Shown: positions 12,135 to 23,900, counted from the stretch's first letter. The stretch is 64,000 nt of DNA from Isoetes taiwanensis (GCA_021234155.1 JAJEKV010000071.1:2429138-2493137); one strand, 5' to 3'. Program-made: numbers and translations. The notes: a model not told the origin generated them from the letters alone.

Positions 12135-14180
12135 TATAAGATATTAAGGAAAAAATAATTAAGCCATTGGACTAAACTAACGTGACAATGGGCTTTAGGT
12201 TACAAGTTAGGGTTCCGTCCATGAATGGACGGAAAAGCACATGACGGATCCGACCACCAAGTTCTTACAAACGGTTCCAAGAATAGCTGGAAAAAACCTC
12301 AAGTCCCTAATGGACCAGACGGTATTAAGGACAGGTAACGACCCTATCTATGTATTTAACTGCTCAGGCTTTAGAAATCGCTACACTGGCAGAAGTCCCC
12401 ATAGCAAGTCGAACTGCTCAGCCGGATTTGCTTATGGGCAGGAAAAAGGGTGATTTAAACATGGCAACCAGAAGGAAGATTGAGGCTGAGATGAAGAATG
12501 CATCCAAAAGAAAGAAGTTATTTGATTTCCACAAGGTAGCAAGAACCTCTGGGATGGCAGAATGCACCACTAAGGGAAATAAGGAAGCTGCCAACACTGA
12601 GCAGGAAGCTAAAGACGTCCCTGTACAAGAAGGCAAGGAGAATGAAGAAGTTCTATGCATTAGCATTAAGGATACTCGCAGAGTGAAGCTCAAAGATGAT
12701 CCGGTGATCAAGGGAGCAAACAAATGAGCAAATTCGACATACAAGCTATTCAAGCAAATCCTCAAGACCACCGTGTTTCTTAACTAGTTTAAATTCTCTA
12801 TTTACAATTCTCATTATAGATCTACAAAGTTTTATGATGAAATCAGATATGCATGAGTCTATGAATGTCATGAGTAAGATCTAATGTAAGGGATCTAATA
12901 TTATGGATCTAAAAGGCGATACATGCTAAAGAACATTTGATGTTAAAGAAAGAATATAGATGAAATTATGATCCAGATTTAACACTTTGGGAAGATTGAT
13001 CCGCACATGAAGGATTCTTCGGATATCTCAGATTTGCATATGTTCATGGACATCATAAAATTAGAAGGAAAGATCTAATGCATTGGGTTGAAAAACTGGA
13101 AACACCTTAAGAAAACATTGGAGGTTTAAAAGACAAGAAAGAATACATATGAAATTATAATCCATCTAAACACTTGATGGAGACTAATCGGCTTAGGAAG
13201 GATTGTCTGGCTTCATTGTTAGTATAGAGCATGAAGCATAAAGTCTTACCACATTTTTAATCTCGCTACCAGACCAGCCAAGGTAAGTGGTTGTATTTTA
13301 TTAAAAAAGGATGGCGGCAGAAGAAGTAATCGAGAAGACCGGATCACCCGGTGTCCGGACATAAAAGGTTTAGAAATTTTCGCATAAACAGTCTTACAAC
13401 TTGCATCGGGCAAAAGTGAAGGGGATAACCCAAGAAACTTATAGCTTAATTGTTAGTGACTTAGGCTTTTACCCTACTCTGGCTAATCCGTCCTCCTGGT
13501 TTCCTTCAAGTAGTAACCGAAGTTTCTTGCTCTTTTGCTTTGATGATTCTTTAGCATAATGGATGATCAAGCTGCAACTATTTTTGGACATGGTTATTGT
13601 ACCTTCATTATGAAGTAAGATCTTTTCAAAAGAATTGTGGCCTTGCTGAAGGCAATATAATTACATATTTCTTTATTGTAATGTTTTCACTATGTATGAG
13701 TTATTAAAGATAATAGAAATCTTTGGAAGCTTTTAGAGAAATTTCTGAGATAATAGAACAGTAAGTTACAAGTATATACATTGTGACCAAAATGATATTA
13801 ACAAAAACATGACCATGGCCTTGAAGGAAGTCACCTGCAACCCAATAGGACTGCAAATTGTACTCTAAAGTTCTTGATTGTATCAGGGGTAAAAAGTCAT
13901 GGACTTAAGGTTTTTTTTTATGTTCACAGACGCTGATTTTCATGTACAGACGCTTTTGATCGTTGTTTTTCAGACGAAAATCTTCCGACGCCGGAAATTT
14001 TTTTTTGCCGTATTTTTTACGTTTTATACGGCAAATATGTGCCGTATCATACAATTCATACGTATTCCGTATAAAACGTACAGCATATTGAACCTATCCC
14101 TGATTTACAGAGGAAGGTACTTTTATATATATAACAATTTGATTTACACCAAAAAGGATAGTTTTATATATAAACTTTAA
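12135..14180. other. No recognisable gene; charged 125-codon ORF of unknown status
   Basis: A plus-strand ORF at 12350-12727 is rich in Lys, Glu and Arg and has no recognisable domain; I do not call it as a gene. From 13884 (CAGGGGT) to 14102 (ATCCCTG) lies a ~219 bp AT-rich segment with hAT-like terminal bases and short inverted motifs (TTTTATACGG / CCGTATAAAA), but I found no matching 8 bp target duplication. This segment abuts the C-terminal side of the histone-like ORF. Confidence 0.35.
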
Positions 14181-14681
14181 CTAAGTACAAAATTTTGAAG
14201 CTTCTAGGGCTTCTCCTTGCAGATCCTCCTCGCTAGATGGAGACCCTTGGGCATCACTATCACCCTCTTCGCATGGATACACAAATTGCCCTCCTCGAAA
14301 AAGTTGGACCAGCTCCGCCTCTGCTGCCTCCTGCAGAGATCGGAACATTAGGGGTATGACCCTATAATCGGTCCGAAACTCCTGCGTGATCTCCCGGAGG
14401 AGCCATTCGAATGACGCCTTCCGAATCAGGAGATTAGTGCATTGTTGGAAGTGCCTAATCCCCCGAAATACACGAGCATGCTTCGAGTTCGGCCCATGGT
14501 GAATCTTCTTCGGCGGCTCCGGCCATGGTGGCAGTGGCTTTGGCTGATTCTTCGGCCTCCCGCCCTTAACGTACTTTTGTACATTTTTGCAGTACCAGTT
14601 ATTGTACCTCTTCCATCTAAGGAGGTACTCCTGGTATCCTTTCTTCCGCCTTTGGAATTCGTCGTCCTGCTTGAGAACCAC
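14181..14681 (-). CDS. Histone H3-like protein, partial fold with proline-rich linker
   Basis: A 166-codon ORF whose residues ~69-129 align with the histone H3 core: ARVFRGIRHFQ (alpha-N region), LLIRKASFEWLLREITQEF (alpha-1; canonical H3 has LLIRKLPFQRLVREIAQDF), then a loop of canonical H3 length and SLQEAAEAELVQLF (alpha-2). After alpha-2 the similarity stops: the alpha-3 segment (HAKRVT...PKD in H3) is replaced by an acidic tail (EEGDSDAQGSPSSEED). The N-terminal part (GGRPK, then PLPPWPEPPKK) matches the linker of the larger H3-like gene at 36823-38003 (GGRPT, ELPEPPKKP), so the two are paralogues. No ARTKQT tail was found in the immediate upstream sequence. The loop-1 length argues against a CENH3. 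It may be a truncated pseudogene, a remnant of a related retroelement, or one exon of a larger gene. Confidence 0.7.
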   Translation of the reverse strand: MVLKQDDEFQRRKKGYQEYLLRWKRYNNWYCKNVQKYVKGGRPKNQPKPLPPWPEPPKKIHHGPNSKHARVFRGIRHFQQCTNLLIRKASFEWLLREITQEFRTDYRVIPLMFRSLQEAAEAELVQLFRGGQFVYPCEEGDSDAQGSPSSEEDLQGEALEASKFCT

Positions 14682-15759
14682 GATTCCATTATCTTGAAAT
14701 TATTCCATCACATTTTGAAATTTACAAATAGTGACAACCCCAATTTCAACAATGTAGAATTGTATGTAAATACTTTTTATTACCAGCTTTAATTCTAACA
14801 GGTCTCAAATTACAAGTTCACTTATCACAAGCCAGTATTCCACATTCAAGTAGATGTAACTCAAGTAGATAATCACACGCCAGTATTTCACATTCAAGTA
14901 GAGTAAGATACTCATATACTGAAAGTAAATGAAAGCATGAATGCAATGAAAATGCACTGAAAGTAGGACTATCTTATCTTATATTATAATGTTTTAATGT
15001 AAGTGTGTAGTGCATCGAGCCCTAGATCCTAGGGCCACAAATGACATGATTACATCGAAGGGTCCAGATTTAGTTTATTTTTGGCTAGACTCTCTTTTGC
15101 CCATTAGGGAAATTTAGTTTATTTTTGGCTCGACTCTCTTTTGCCCATTAGGGATATTTCTTCCAACTTAATCTAGGGTTTCTTTAGGCAGAGCAGCGGA
15201 CTTTGAGGTGCCTCGACTCACTGAGATGGATGCAGCCAAAACAGTGTAGTGGTGTTCAAAGCAGTTGAAACGGAGGGGCACGGTGTAGAAGTATTTGTTG
15301 CAATGCTTTTCATTCAAAGCAGTTGAAGCAAAGGGGCACGAAGGGGTCTAGATCAGAAAAATTTGTGGAGAGAGGGCGACATAAAGCTTGAGTTTCTTTT
15401 TAAAAGATTTTCGATCCTTACCTAAGAATCCAGCATTGTTGAAGGCGGCGTTGTAGATTGTTGGGGTTATAATGTGGCGTTACAGTTTCTTATTAAGGTT
15501 TTAAACTGGAGTTGTGCCCATTAGCAGAGTTTCTGGAGTTGTCACCAATTTAGGAGCTGGAAGCACGATTCAACATCAAGTCTTCAAGGTTTTATTTATT
15601 TGCTCTAAAGGGATTGCATGCAGTATTTTTCCCTTCCTCCTTCTTGGTTCTTTAGGTGTTCTATAGACAGGACAGTGGATATTGATACAGAAAAAGGAAA
15701 GGGGCTCCGAAGACTATGGCATCTACATCTAGAGGCTTCTGCTTGCTCAAGGCTTCAGT

Positions 15760-15915
15760 TGGTACATTCAGAGCCTTACTGTGTACATTCACAGTACTTA
15801 CAATTGGGGTGTGGAATTCAGCATCCCTAATGTTGCTATGTTAATTTCTATGATCGGTTTCTTTTGTGGAGCCCCAGGTCTCTATGATATTAAAAGCCTT
15901 GGGGCAATCTTTTGA
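15760..15915 (+). pseudogene. NPF (NRT1/PTR) transporter exon fragment
   Basis: An open frame of 51 codons after a TTCAG-type acceptor contains TYNWGVEFSIPNVAMLISM and then GFFCGAPGLYD, matching the plant NPF/PTR stretch that runs along two transmembrane helices (family pattern: WG-G-GIP-VAM--S---F--G-P-Y). NPF proteins are 12-helix proton-coupled transporters of nitrate, peptides and hormones. The fragment ends in TGA at 15913-15915. A further piece of the same family is at 17729-18290 on the same strand, so both probably come from one captured gene. Confidence 0.65.
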
Positions 15916-16110
15916 CTCAAATAGCTCAAGTATTTGTTGCAGCAGCTTGAAGATGAGAAACTTTCTGCAAGAGAGTCTACTTCATGAGTGAGAGATAATG
16001 AATCTACCACTAAGGAAGCAGAGTGGTTTAGCATATTAGCGACTTTAGGTCAGTTAACAATTTCAGGGAGAATGCTCATGTTGCCATCTAAACTATTCTG
16101 AGCCTTTTCA

Positions 16111-16160
16111 TCTTTACTATATCTTTAATGTTTTACTGTCGTGGATCATGCCCTAGATCC
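16111..16160 (+). mobile_element. Second Helitron-like 5' end (nested)
   Basis: After A at 16110 the sequence TCTTTACTATATCTTTAATG, then TTTTACTGTCGTGGATCATG and CCCTAGATCC, resembles the 5' termini at 14972 and 9307 (TATTATAATG then a CCCTAGATC block). It interrupts the NPF fragment pair, which fits a nested insertion that brought the mannanase fragment. The divergence is substantial. Confidence 0.45.
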
Positions 16161-16290
16161 AATGGCCGTTATTTGTTTGGTCCATCTCACGGTTGAAAAA
16201 ACAAAGTCAAAGGGAAAAAAAAAAGATTGCATTGGCTATTTTCTCACTCTGTTTTTTCTTGCGAGAGGCCTGGACTGATTGGACCGTAGC

Positions 16291-16580
16291 TCTGCTTAGG
16301 GCTATGTCAAACGAAGAGTCAATTTGCCACAGATGCCAAAACACTGTATTATCTGGAGCGAAATATCCAGATCTTCATGCATTCCTGTTGGTCGGGGAGC
16401 TCTATTTGGGGCTATGGCAAATGAGGAGCCGATTTGATACAGATGGCAAAACACTAGATGGCAAAACACTGTATTATGTGGAGCAAGATATCCAGTAATT
16501 ATGTATTATCTATTTAGGGCGATGGCAAATGAGAAGCCGATTTGATAGATGGCAAAACACTATATTATGTGGAGCTACAA
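16291..16580 (+). repeat. Three tandem ~70-110 bp units
   Basis: Units starting near 16291, 16401 and 16509 share GGGCTATGGCAAATGAG, GCCGATTTGATA, GATGGCAAAACACT and GTATTATGTGGAGC. The second unit contains an extra internal copy of GATGGCAAAACACT. The units are 80-90% alike. They abut the next duplication at 16571. Confidence 0.75.
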
Positions 16581-17047
16581 TGCTATGCAGAGCTCCTTGG
16601 GAGTCTATGATGAACGAGGAGTCTATGACTTACGAGCCCTGCAGGTCTGTTTGTTGGTTCTAGAGTGAAAGAAGTAATGATTTTGCAGTTTCTGAACATT
16701 GACTAACTTAGATAACTTGGATTTGACGTTGTACAAGGCTTAGATTATGTTGTTTCTGAAGCTTCCAACAACGGCATCAAGTTCATTCTTATCAAAGATG
16801 GAGGCTACAATGCAATGCACTCCTTGGGAGTCTGATGAATGAGCCCTGTAGGTTTGTTTCCTGCTTCCAGAAACAAAGAAGTAATAGGTTTGCGCTTTCT
16901 AAACATTTACTAACTTAGGTTACTTGGATTTGACCTTGATGTTGAACATGGCTTGGATTTTGTTGTTTCTAAAGCTTCCAACAACGGCATCAAGCTCATC
17001 CTTACCTTGATCAACAATCACGACGACCTGGGTGGCAGACCTGGGCG
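16571..17047 (+). pseudogene. Endo-beta-mannanase (GH5) exon fragment, duplicated in tandem
   Basis: Two direct copies (16571-16799 and 16800-17004 onward) each contain part of a plant endo-1,4-beta-mannosidase exon. In copy b the frame from 16932 reads GLDFVVSKASNNGIKLIL, then LINNHDDLGGRPG, ending at a GTAAGT donor at 17048. Plant mannanases have the pattern GLDFV-SEA---GI-LIL-L-NN--DFGG at this position, near the start of the (beta/alpha)8 barrel. Copy a (16735-16804) reads QGLDYVVSEASNNGIKFIL and then diverges. Catalytic glutamates are not included. Mannanases act on cell-wall mannans. The whole is a transposon-borne fragment with no complete frame. Confidence 0.6.
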
Positions 17048-17728
17048 GTAAGTATGCAGCCTTCCTTGGATTTGAGTTTTAGTCCATCTCTTAATGTGTC
17101 CTTTCGATATACTTATGCTGTCGAGCATTTGTATTGCACATGTTGAACATTTTAGTGCTCCTCCTCACCTCTTGCACTAGCAAATCCATGAATATTTCTA
17201 TTCATTCCCACAATTTGAGGTTCTATAGATTAGATTATCTCTGATACTGATCCAACAAACTATTTGGCCCATAATATTAGCTGCTACATACTTATAGGTT
17301 TTACGTAAGTCATCACCGGGACTGGACACTTTATAGTGAAGGAAAGCAGATTACATAATAAACTTCTCCATGATAATATCTAAACACTGCTGCTTTGGAA
17401 GCATAAGGCTAATATATTGTTGAAACATCCATGAAAAGAGCTTTGGCAGCTAGCATTTCGCCTATCCCTGTATAATTAATGCCTGCAAATTGTTGTAAAA
17501 AGTGTCATTGTGGAGTTAAAGAATGTACGATTTGCCAGACATTGGTATCATTATTTCTATCTGCAATATACTCCTGTCAACGACAATTAGCTACTACATT
17601 CCTCTCTTAAAGCAGATTCTTTCTGCATTGCTCTGCCCTTTACTCTCCAACTTTGTTTATTCTTGGTTTCTCATATTTAACTTTTTCCTTCTCAATACTT
17701 ATGCTCAATTTTATTTGTTGTTTGCAGG

Positions 17729-18290
17729 ATATAGGCACAATGGATGACAACACATGGACAGAGCCTTGCTATACAATATACACAAACACTACACATAAAA
17801 CTAACTCATCATTTCACATTTCCAGTTGCCTTAGTTGGTTCTTTCGACTGTTTGCAGTCCCCCTTTTGCTTGCAGTCTCCTATCATGCTTCACCATGGTA
17901 ATGGCAACATTTATGGAGACAAAGGATCAGAGTGGCCACCAGCCATCATGTGCTAAACAATCCCATAGCAATTCTTCCAATGATTGTGTTTTGGATTGAT
18001 TTGCAATATTCCTGCTTTGGACTTGCAGATCTATTCACATTTGCAGGGCTGCTAGATTTCTACTATGGTGAATCTCCTGAGAGCCTACACAACATGCCCA
18101 CTTCTGTCATGGTTGTGTCTAACTCTCTGGGCTATTTTAAAGCAGCGCCATTGGTTCTGTTGTCAATGGAATAATCAAGCATGGTTCCAATATGGGTTGA
18201 TTGCCAAGCAACTTCTGATGGCTCCTTGCAGTCATAGGCTTTATCAATTTCATGGTCTATGTTTTTATTGCGAAGTGGCAAGGGAGGAGA
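17729..18290 (+). pseudogene. NPF (NRT1/PTR) transporter C-terminal exon, frameshifted
   Basis: After TTTGCAG at 17728 the frames together follow the C-terminal quarter of an NPF transporter: a TMD motif near the start (QDIGTMDDN), HFTFPVALVGSFDCL (family: HF-IP-ASLGSF), MVMATFMETKD (family: A--VE-KR), then LPMIVFWI, FGLADLFTFAGLLDFYY, ESPESLHNMPTS and SLGYF. Near the end, WLLAVIGFINFMVYVFIAKW matches the last helix and its W at the C-terminus. At least two frameshifts and one stop are present, so this is a pseudogene piece. It is separated from the fragment at 15760-15915 by the mannanase-bearing insertion. Confidence 0.72.
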
Positions 18291-18663
18291 TTATACAGTC
18301 GATTATTCTGCCTCCAAGGATCACAAGAAGACTCTTCAAGCTTTTGTGTAGATACCAACTCCAACTCTTATTAATGAATGTTTAAAACTCATTTTCCTTT
18401 TCTTTTTAAAGGTCTGCCAAGTAGATCAGAGCTATGAAATCATGTGGAACGCGGCCATTAAATGAAGGCATCATTACATTCTTTGTCTTTTCTATATTTT
18501 GGAAGTGTTTCTTTTAGTTGGAGACCTCTATGTTAGAAGGGCTTTTGTTATGTTACAAGAGGATCCCTTGACGACATTTTAAACCGAGGTCTACTAAAAT
18601 CGCTATATCTAAGGCAACTTACAACTTGCCTAACAGAACTGAAAAGAAATTTAAGATAACTAC

Positions 18664-20318
18664 TGTGACGTCCCCTACTCGTACACGATGCCCGCACTGT
18701 ATACAAATAGGAGTTCATCCCCCATACCAGCTCCACACTGATACAGGGCCCTCCACAATCACTGCACCCGTAACGAGTCCCAGTGGGAAGAGTGAAGGGG
18801 TCATTTTACCCCGTCTCCCTCAGGGCCTACCTAGCTACGGAAGTGTAAACATACATGTCAGTATACAAGAGCATCACATATCCACCTCTAGGGTGGTACA
18901 TCACATCTGCATAGACAATGATCAGCACAATGCATAAGGGAAATCCTACCCAAGGTTCAGACACAGGGATGGACTGACAAGCTTGGGTCTCCAGAGTTCA
19001 TTGCAGACAGAATTCATGGCAATGGATTTGGCTGGCATAAGAACATGGCATTGGGTTGTCCACTCCATCCGCCCCTCCTGTGCACACTTTGCAGAGTAGG
19101 CTGAAAAGTGTTGGGACCTGACTGTAGCTCGCCGGGTGCATAGCCAAAGGGGCTATTCCTGGGTTGCATCTCCCCAGTCCCGATGGAGCAGGTAGGGATC
19201 ACTCCCCCCAGAGATCTCCATGCTGACTCAAGGTGACTAGAGGGCCACTGCCCTTATTCGACTGAACCCACTGGAAGGTGAACCCCACCCCACGGGTGTC
19301 GAGCCCATGCCCTGCCCGCACTCAGTGGCAGGCCATTAGACCTAGTCACAATGATCCCCGGTAGCACTAACACACCATAGGGATCGTTCAAGAGTCAGAA
19401 CACGAATCTCCTTCTTAGCCAGTCTGGCCCCTTCACCCACAACCAGCTGGTGTGGTTCTTGTACACAGGCCGAATCTATAGTGTGCTAGAGAGGCTAATC
19501 TAGGAGCATCTACTACCAAGCTTTAAGTCTCTACCCCCCTTCCTAATACAAGGAGTTCATAGAGATACATCATCCATATACATCACAGAAGAACTAAAGA
19601 ACTATATCTAATCTATATCATAGAGTTAGGTTCTTTAGTTAGAGTCTGCTATCTAGAGATCTAGAGGGCTGCTATGGGCAATTTAATATGCTAAACCTAC
19701 TGATTCAATGACTAGAAGATGGTTTAGGCTATTAAATTGGCGAAATACCTAATCCTTGAGTTCCTCCTCCTGACCTGAGTTCGACCATCCTGCTGAAATG
19801 CTCGAATCAAGGGAAATTAATGGTGCAATTCTCTCAGACAGAGTCTGGGAGGCGGTTTTGACCCTTGGGGCAGCCAAAACAGAGCTTTAAAACCCTAGAA
19901 ACGAAATTGGGCAAGTTAGGGTTTCCCTCCCTAAATAGACAAGGGGGTTGGTTAGGGTTTCCAATTATCCCCTTTAGGCATGTGGGATAATTGGGAATGG
20001 CCCCACTTGTCTTAAATGTCTAGGTGGCATAAATACACCTACATGGAAAGGTGTGCACTTAAATAAATGTGCACATTGGTAAATGTGCACATTAATTGCA
20101 CACTTGGGTATGGCCTGTCCACATGGGAAAATGTGCACCTAGATAAATGTGCACATGGGTAAATGTGCACATTAATAAATGCACACTCCTTGCAAGTTGC
20201 CCCCTAGGGGCTACCCGCCTGGCTATACGTCGGCGTACACGTCAGTCGGGGTGGCGTGTACGCGTGACGGGGCAGTATAGTATACGTCTGGGACCGTATA
20301 CTGTGCTGGAACGTCACA
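18664..20318 (-). mobile_element. LTR of a Ty3/Gypsy-type element (minus strand, 3' LTR)
   Basis: On the minus strand the LTR begins TGTGACGTTCCAGC at 20318 and ends ...GACGTCACA at 18664, giving TG...CA ends and a length of 1655 bp. It is a diverged relative of the plus-strand LTR at 31474-35851 (1570 bp without its Helitron): the starts (TGTGACGTTCCAG, then TATACGG), the block around 18935-19560, and the ends (TTTGTATAC, CGGGCATCGT) align in reverse complement. A polypurine tract lies immediately before it, so it is a 3' LTR. The internal region is expected to the right, but no coding was recognised there. No 5 bp duplication of the outer flank could be tested without the other LTR. Confidence 0.72.
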
Positions 20319-20333
20319 TTCTCCCCACCTTGA
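20319..20333 (-). promoter_or_regulatory. Polypurine tract for plus-strand priming
   Basis: On the minus strand AAGGTGGGGAGAA lies directly before the LTR start TGTGACG. This is the expected place and composition for an LTR-retrotransposon polypurine tract. A second similar purine run (AAGGTGGGGAGA) is 40 bp further in. Confidence 0.65.
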
Positions 20334-20424
20334 AATGATGTTGTCCGCAGCATCGTGGGTCTCCCCACCTTGGGATCTTCCTAACCTGCAATCAACTTGA
20401 TGCATCCAATGTATTACTATTATA

Positions 20425-20945
20425 CTTACACATTTATTAAGATTACCTTAAGGTAATATTTTTAAATCATTATTAGTATGCCATTACATTATCAAATAAC
20501 TTGTCAATTCGTAACTTCTATTAAAACAAGGTACTTATTAGTCTCCGTTATCACAACATTTAGTTTATCACAATTTAACACTTTCATATACAATTATTAT
20601 TTAAGGTACTCTTCATTCCTTGCAACACATTCCAACAAAATTTGTGTTGCAAGTCTTCACACCTTAAAATCCTGCATTAATTTTACAATATCTATAATTA
20701 CATACTTACTATCTTAATTATTAGGATTACTCTAAGATAATGTTTAAGACATTACTGTACTATTTCATTATCCAGTTAACTTATCACTTCCTAACTTAAT
20801 CCACGCAAGGTAATTATTAACCTTACTTAATACAACATTTAAGCTTATGAAAGTTTATCAATTTCATACAAAATTTACACTTCTAAGGTACTCTTCATCC
20901 CTTGCAACACATTATAACAAAATTTGTGTTGCAAGTCTTCGTAGC
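20425..20945. repeat. AT-rich diverged tandem repeats, ~280 bp
   Basis: The segments ~20425-20665 and ~20700-20945 align along their length: both contain TTAAGGTAATA/CTAAGATAATG-like starts, AAGGTACTCTTCATTCCTTG and then AAATTTGTGTTGCAAGTCTT at the end. A weaker third relative begins near 21549 (ATTACCCTAAGGTAATATTT). No coding is visible. Confidence 0.7.
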
Positions 20946-23900
20946 TCGACCTCCTTGCCCTCCGGAGCGCTCTATTGGCCTGCAGGTCGACCTACGTTAT
21001 TACCATTTTAATTATTAATAAAATTTTGGTTATATGGTGACCACCCCACCTATCTACATGGATGCATGGCTAATCTCCCGGCGTAGGAAGAGGGTGAATC
21101 TTCCATTATGGCCGTGGAGATAGCGCCCTATAATGCCTATATGCCGCTCATGCCTACACCCTAGTTGCCACAGCGTGGAGGATAGGTCCTTCCCGTATAT
21201 GGGCGTGAAGGCCAGATTCCTCCTATCAAAGCATATATGGGGCTAGAGGTGCTTTTCCTATCAATGCATTCCTGAATGACCTCCTTTCTCTCGAGGTCGT
21301 CTACTTCCGTGGGACAGAAGTAGACTTTCTAATCTACCTTCCACTCATCCAAGCGGAAACGCGGACATGCCTACATTGACATTACATCACGCCCTAAAGA
21401 TCACCGTAGTGGTCTCATCATCGGTAACAACGCATGCAACCCATACCTAGCATAGTTTGCATGCGCAGATTAATCTTAACTACACATAGAATTAATCTAC
21501 ACAATTCGACATGCCTGAGCCGATTTTTGCTGGCTCCTATAACGCATGTGATTAACATAATTACCCTAAGGTAATATTTATGAATTAACATTATCATAGT
21601 ATCGGATACATTACTTCCGATAGTACAATTATATTTACTCTAAGCTTTGCAATATTTAACGACTTTTAGATCGCGATTATTTAAACAATAACCCTGATTT
21701 AGACCTATTGTATCATAGACAAGGTTTTAATTATCATACACAAGAATTAGGTGTGCTTCTTATTCTCTTCCTTGAGTCCTGCATTACCCTTGGAAGTATA
21801 TCCCTAAGATGCACTTAAGTATACCTGAATTCTATTTTCGATTTATATTTACAAGGACCCCAAGGTCATATAGCTATTCTTGGAAGGAATTGCATCCTTG
21901 CTACCTCACATTACCGTTGTTATTTAACTTATTTCCCTATGATACATATACGTACAACAATTTCTATGCAGTTATTAGGATCTATATTTAACTTATCTAT
22001 AAGACACATTAAAGCTTATAATACATGCGCACACCTTACCTAAGGCTAGAACGCATCCACCCATTGAGCCGGCGTCGAGTAATTTTGGAGATGACTTGGT
22101 CGTTGCATTGCTCCCATAGTCTTGCTCCACTTCATTGGTGTAGTTAGCTACTACGTCTCGTCTCGCACGTTGAAGGCCTCCTGAGCTATCTATCTATCTA
22201 TCTTACGTTCTATTCGCTTCGGCCATTGCCGGAGTGAACTCTATTCTACGGGTCGGTCAATTCGATGCAAGTACGTTCAATCATAAGATTGAGCCCTCCC
22301 ACTTTCTTCGAAAAGAAAATGGTCCTGCACCCCTTCAATGACGTTGTACACAACGTCATATCTATTCTCTCCCCTTAAGAGGTTATACACTTCTTACTTA
22401 GCGCATTAATTTACTAGCCTTAGCTAACATATATCGCACATATTATGTTATCATTTGTTTCAATATAGTTATGGGTTACCTACTTAGTTAGAACGAGTCT
22501 AAACCACAAGGTTTTGTCATCACGACAATTCCTTTTGTCTCAAAAGACTATTTGATTACTATGATTCTTATCTTAGATGTAATATGTACTATTCTTTTAT
22601 GTTCTAGAAATTCCCCCTTTCTTAGTTATTTGAACTCTTGGAATATTCCTACCAATCGAATTGATGCCATCGTAACAAGTTGGCCGGACTTGTTAGCACA
22701 CCAGCCCTACCGGGCCTACAACCTTTCCTCGAATTCTAGCCTATCCACGTGTAATTTCCATGTCATCAAAATCTGATTTGGCTTATTTTACACCATCAGA
22801 TCTCTGCTTTTACAAATCTAAGGCCAGGGAAATTAGAAATTCGGTCAAAAATAAGGCACGGAGATGGGAAGAGTCAGGGAATACCTTATTCTTTGCGTCG
22901 AGCGTCGAGGTTGTTCTATTGATTTCATTTTGTGCCCTCCGTCTTCGTGACCTGTTCAGGGATTCAAAACTTTTTTTCAGGCAACAAAACCATCTATCCT
23001 TGCTTTTGACGACGGCCTCTCCTTTCCATTCTGGCGTGGACGCATGCATCTGAGCGGCATGAATCGGGTTTAGAGGTATGGGTAAATTGTTGCCCAAAAA
23101 TCTCCTTTGCTCTGCAAGGTAAATCGATGCTCTATGTGCCAAAACCTGTAGCATAGAATCAGGTTTACTGTAGCATAGAATCAGGTTTACAAAGATGGGT
23201 AAATCGTTACCCAAAAATGCCGTTTGAAAATCCTGCAGGTCTGCACATGTGAAAGAGCAATTTTCTGGCTAGTTAAAGGCCGTCCATTCTAAAACCATTC
23301 AGATATTTCACAGCTCCAAGCTTTCCTTCTTATTTTGCAGATCAATCCCCTAGTTCTTGCCTTTTTCCCATTTGGGTGTTTGTCCCTGATCCCAAATTCT
23401 AGCTTAAATTATTATGTCTCGATTTCAAACTTCCCCCTTCCTTGCCATGGCAAAAGGAGCCCTTCAATCTTGAATTAGGCAAATGTGGTTCTGGGATTTA
23501 TGCCGTTGCAAGATCTTTGCAGTCCCAAGGAACGCCCATTAAGCTGCATTTGCATGATGCCATTTTTGAATTAATTCCAAGTCGTTTTCTTCCATCGCTC
23601 TGTGTATTTCCTATTGTAAAATAATATCTTAGATTTCCAGGCACTACATGGGCAGGTCTTTTTCCATCCAGATGCAATGGGTTTTGAAACACGCGGTTAG
23701 ATCGGTTAGATCGGAACTGCATCTTGCATCTGCTTAAGAGCAGCTTATTCTTTAGCAACCTGCAACAGGTGTGTTAATCCTTTCAATATCCTTTCAATAT
23801 CCCAAAGGGTTCTAAAAGGGTAACAGAGCACATGCATTAAAGATAAACTTCCAATTATTCGTTCTGCCAAATAAATAGTTGCATTTCTTAAACAGGTCAT

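Larger units (their letters stand above)
14972..18640 (+). mobile_element. Helitron-type element(s) with captured NPF and mannanase pieces (3' end not identified)
   Basis: After A at 14971 the sequence TCTTATCTTATATTATAATG matches the 5' end style of the other Helitrons here, followed by a subterminal region (GAGCCCTAG..., GATCGAAGGGTCC-like) shared with copy 1's 5' region. Gene fragments in the sense orientation follow: NPF exons at 15760-15915 and 17729-18290, with a mannanase fragment between. A second 5'-like end at 16111 suggests one element nested in another. No CTAG hairpin terminus was recognised before the LTR at 18664, so the right boundary is tentative. Confidence 0.5.

Noticed and set aside
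12350-12727. 125-codon charged plus-strand ORF
   Set aside because: Lys/Glu-rich with no domain and no relative in the window; a charged composition alone does not support a gene call.
13884-14102. Possible hAT-like insertion (CAGGGGT...ATCCCTG)
   Set aside because: Terminal bases are suggestive but the flanking 8 bp (GATTGTAT versus ATTTACAG) do not match, so it is not called as an element.
14181-14681. Centromeric H3 (CENH3) identity for the H3-like ORFs
   Set aside because: Both have loop 1 of canonical H3 length (16 residues between REI and [AS]LQEA), whereas plant CENH3 usually has a longer loop; the HFQ and LIP words alone are not decisive.
14181-18664. The 14 kb H3-like ORF as internal gene of the LTR at 18664-20318
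   Set aside because: It lies downstream of that LTR's 3' end, outside the element as oriented by the polypurine tract, and no primer site was found there.
18664-20318. Solo LTR
   Set aside because: A polypurine tract directly precedes it on the minus strand and no flanking 5 bp duplication is present, so it is better read as a 3' LTR.
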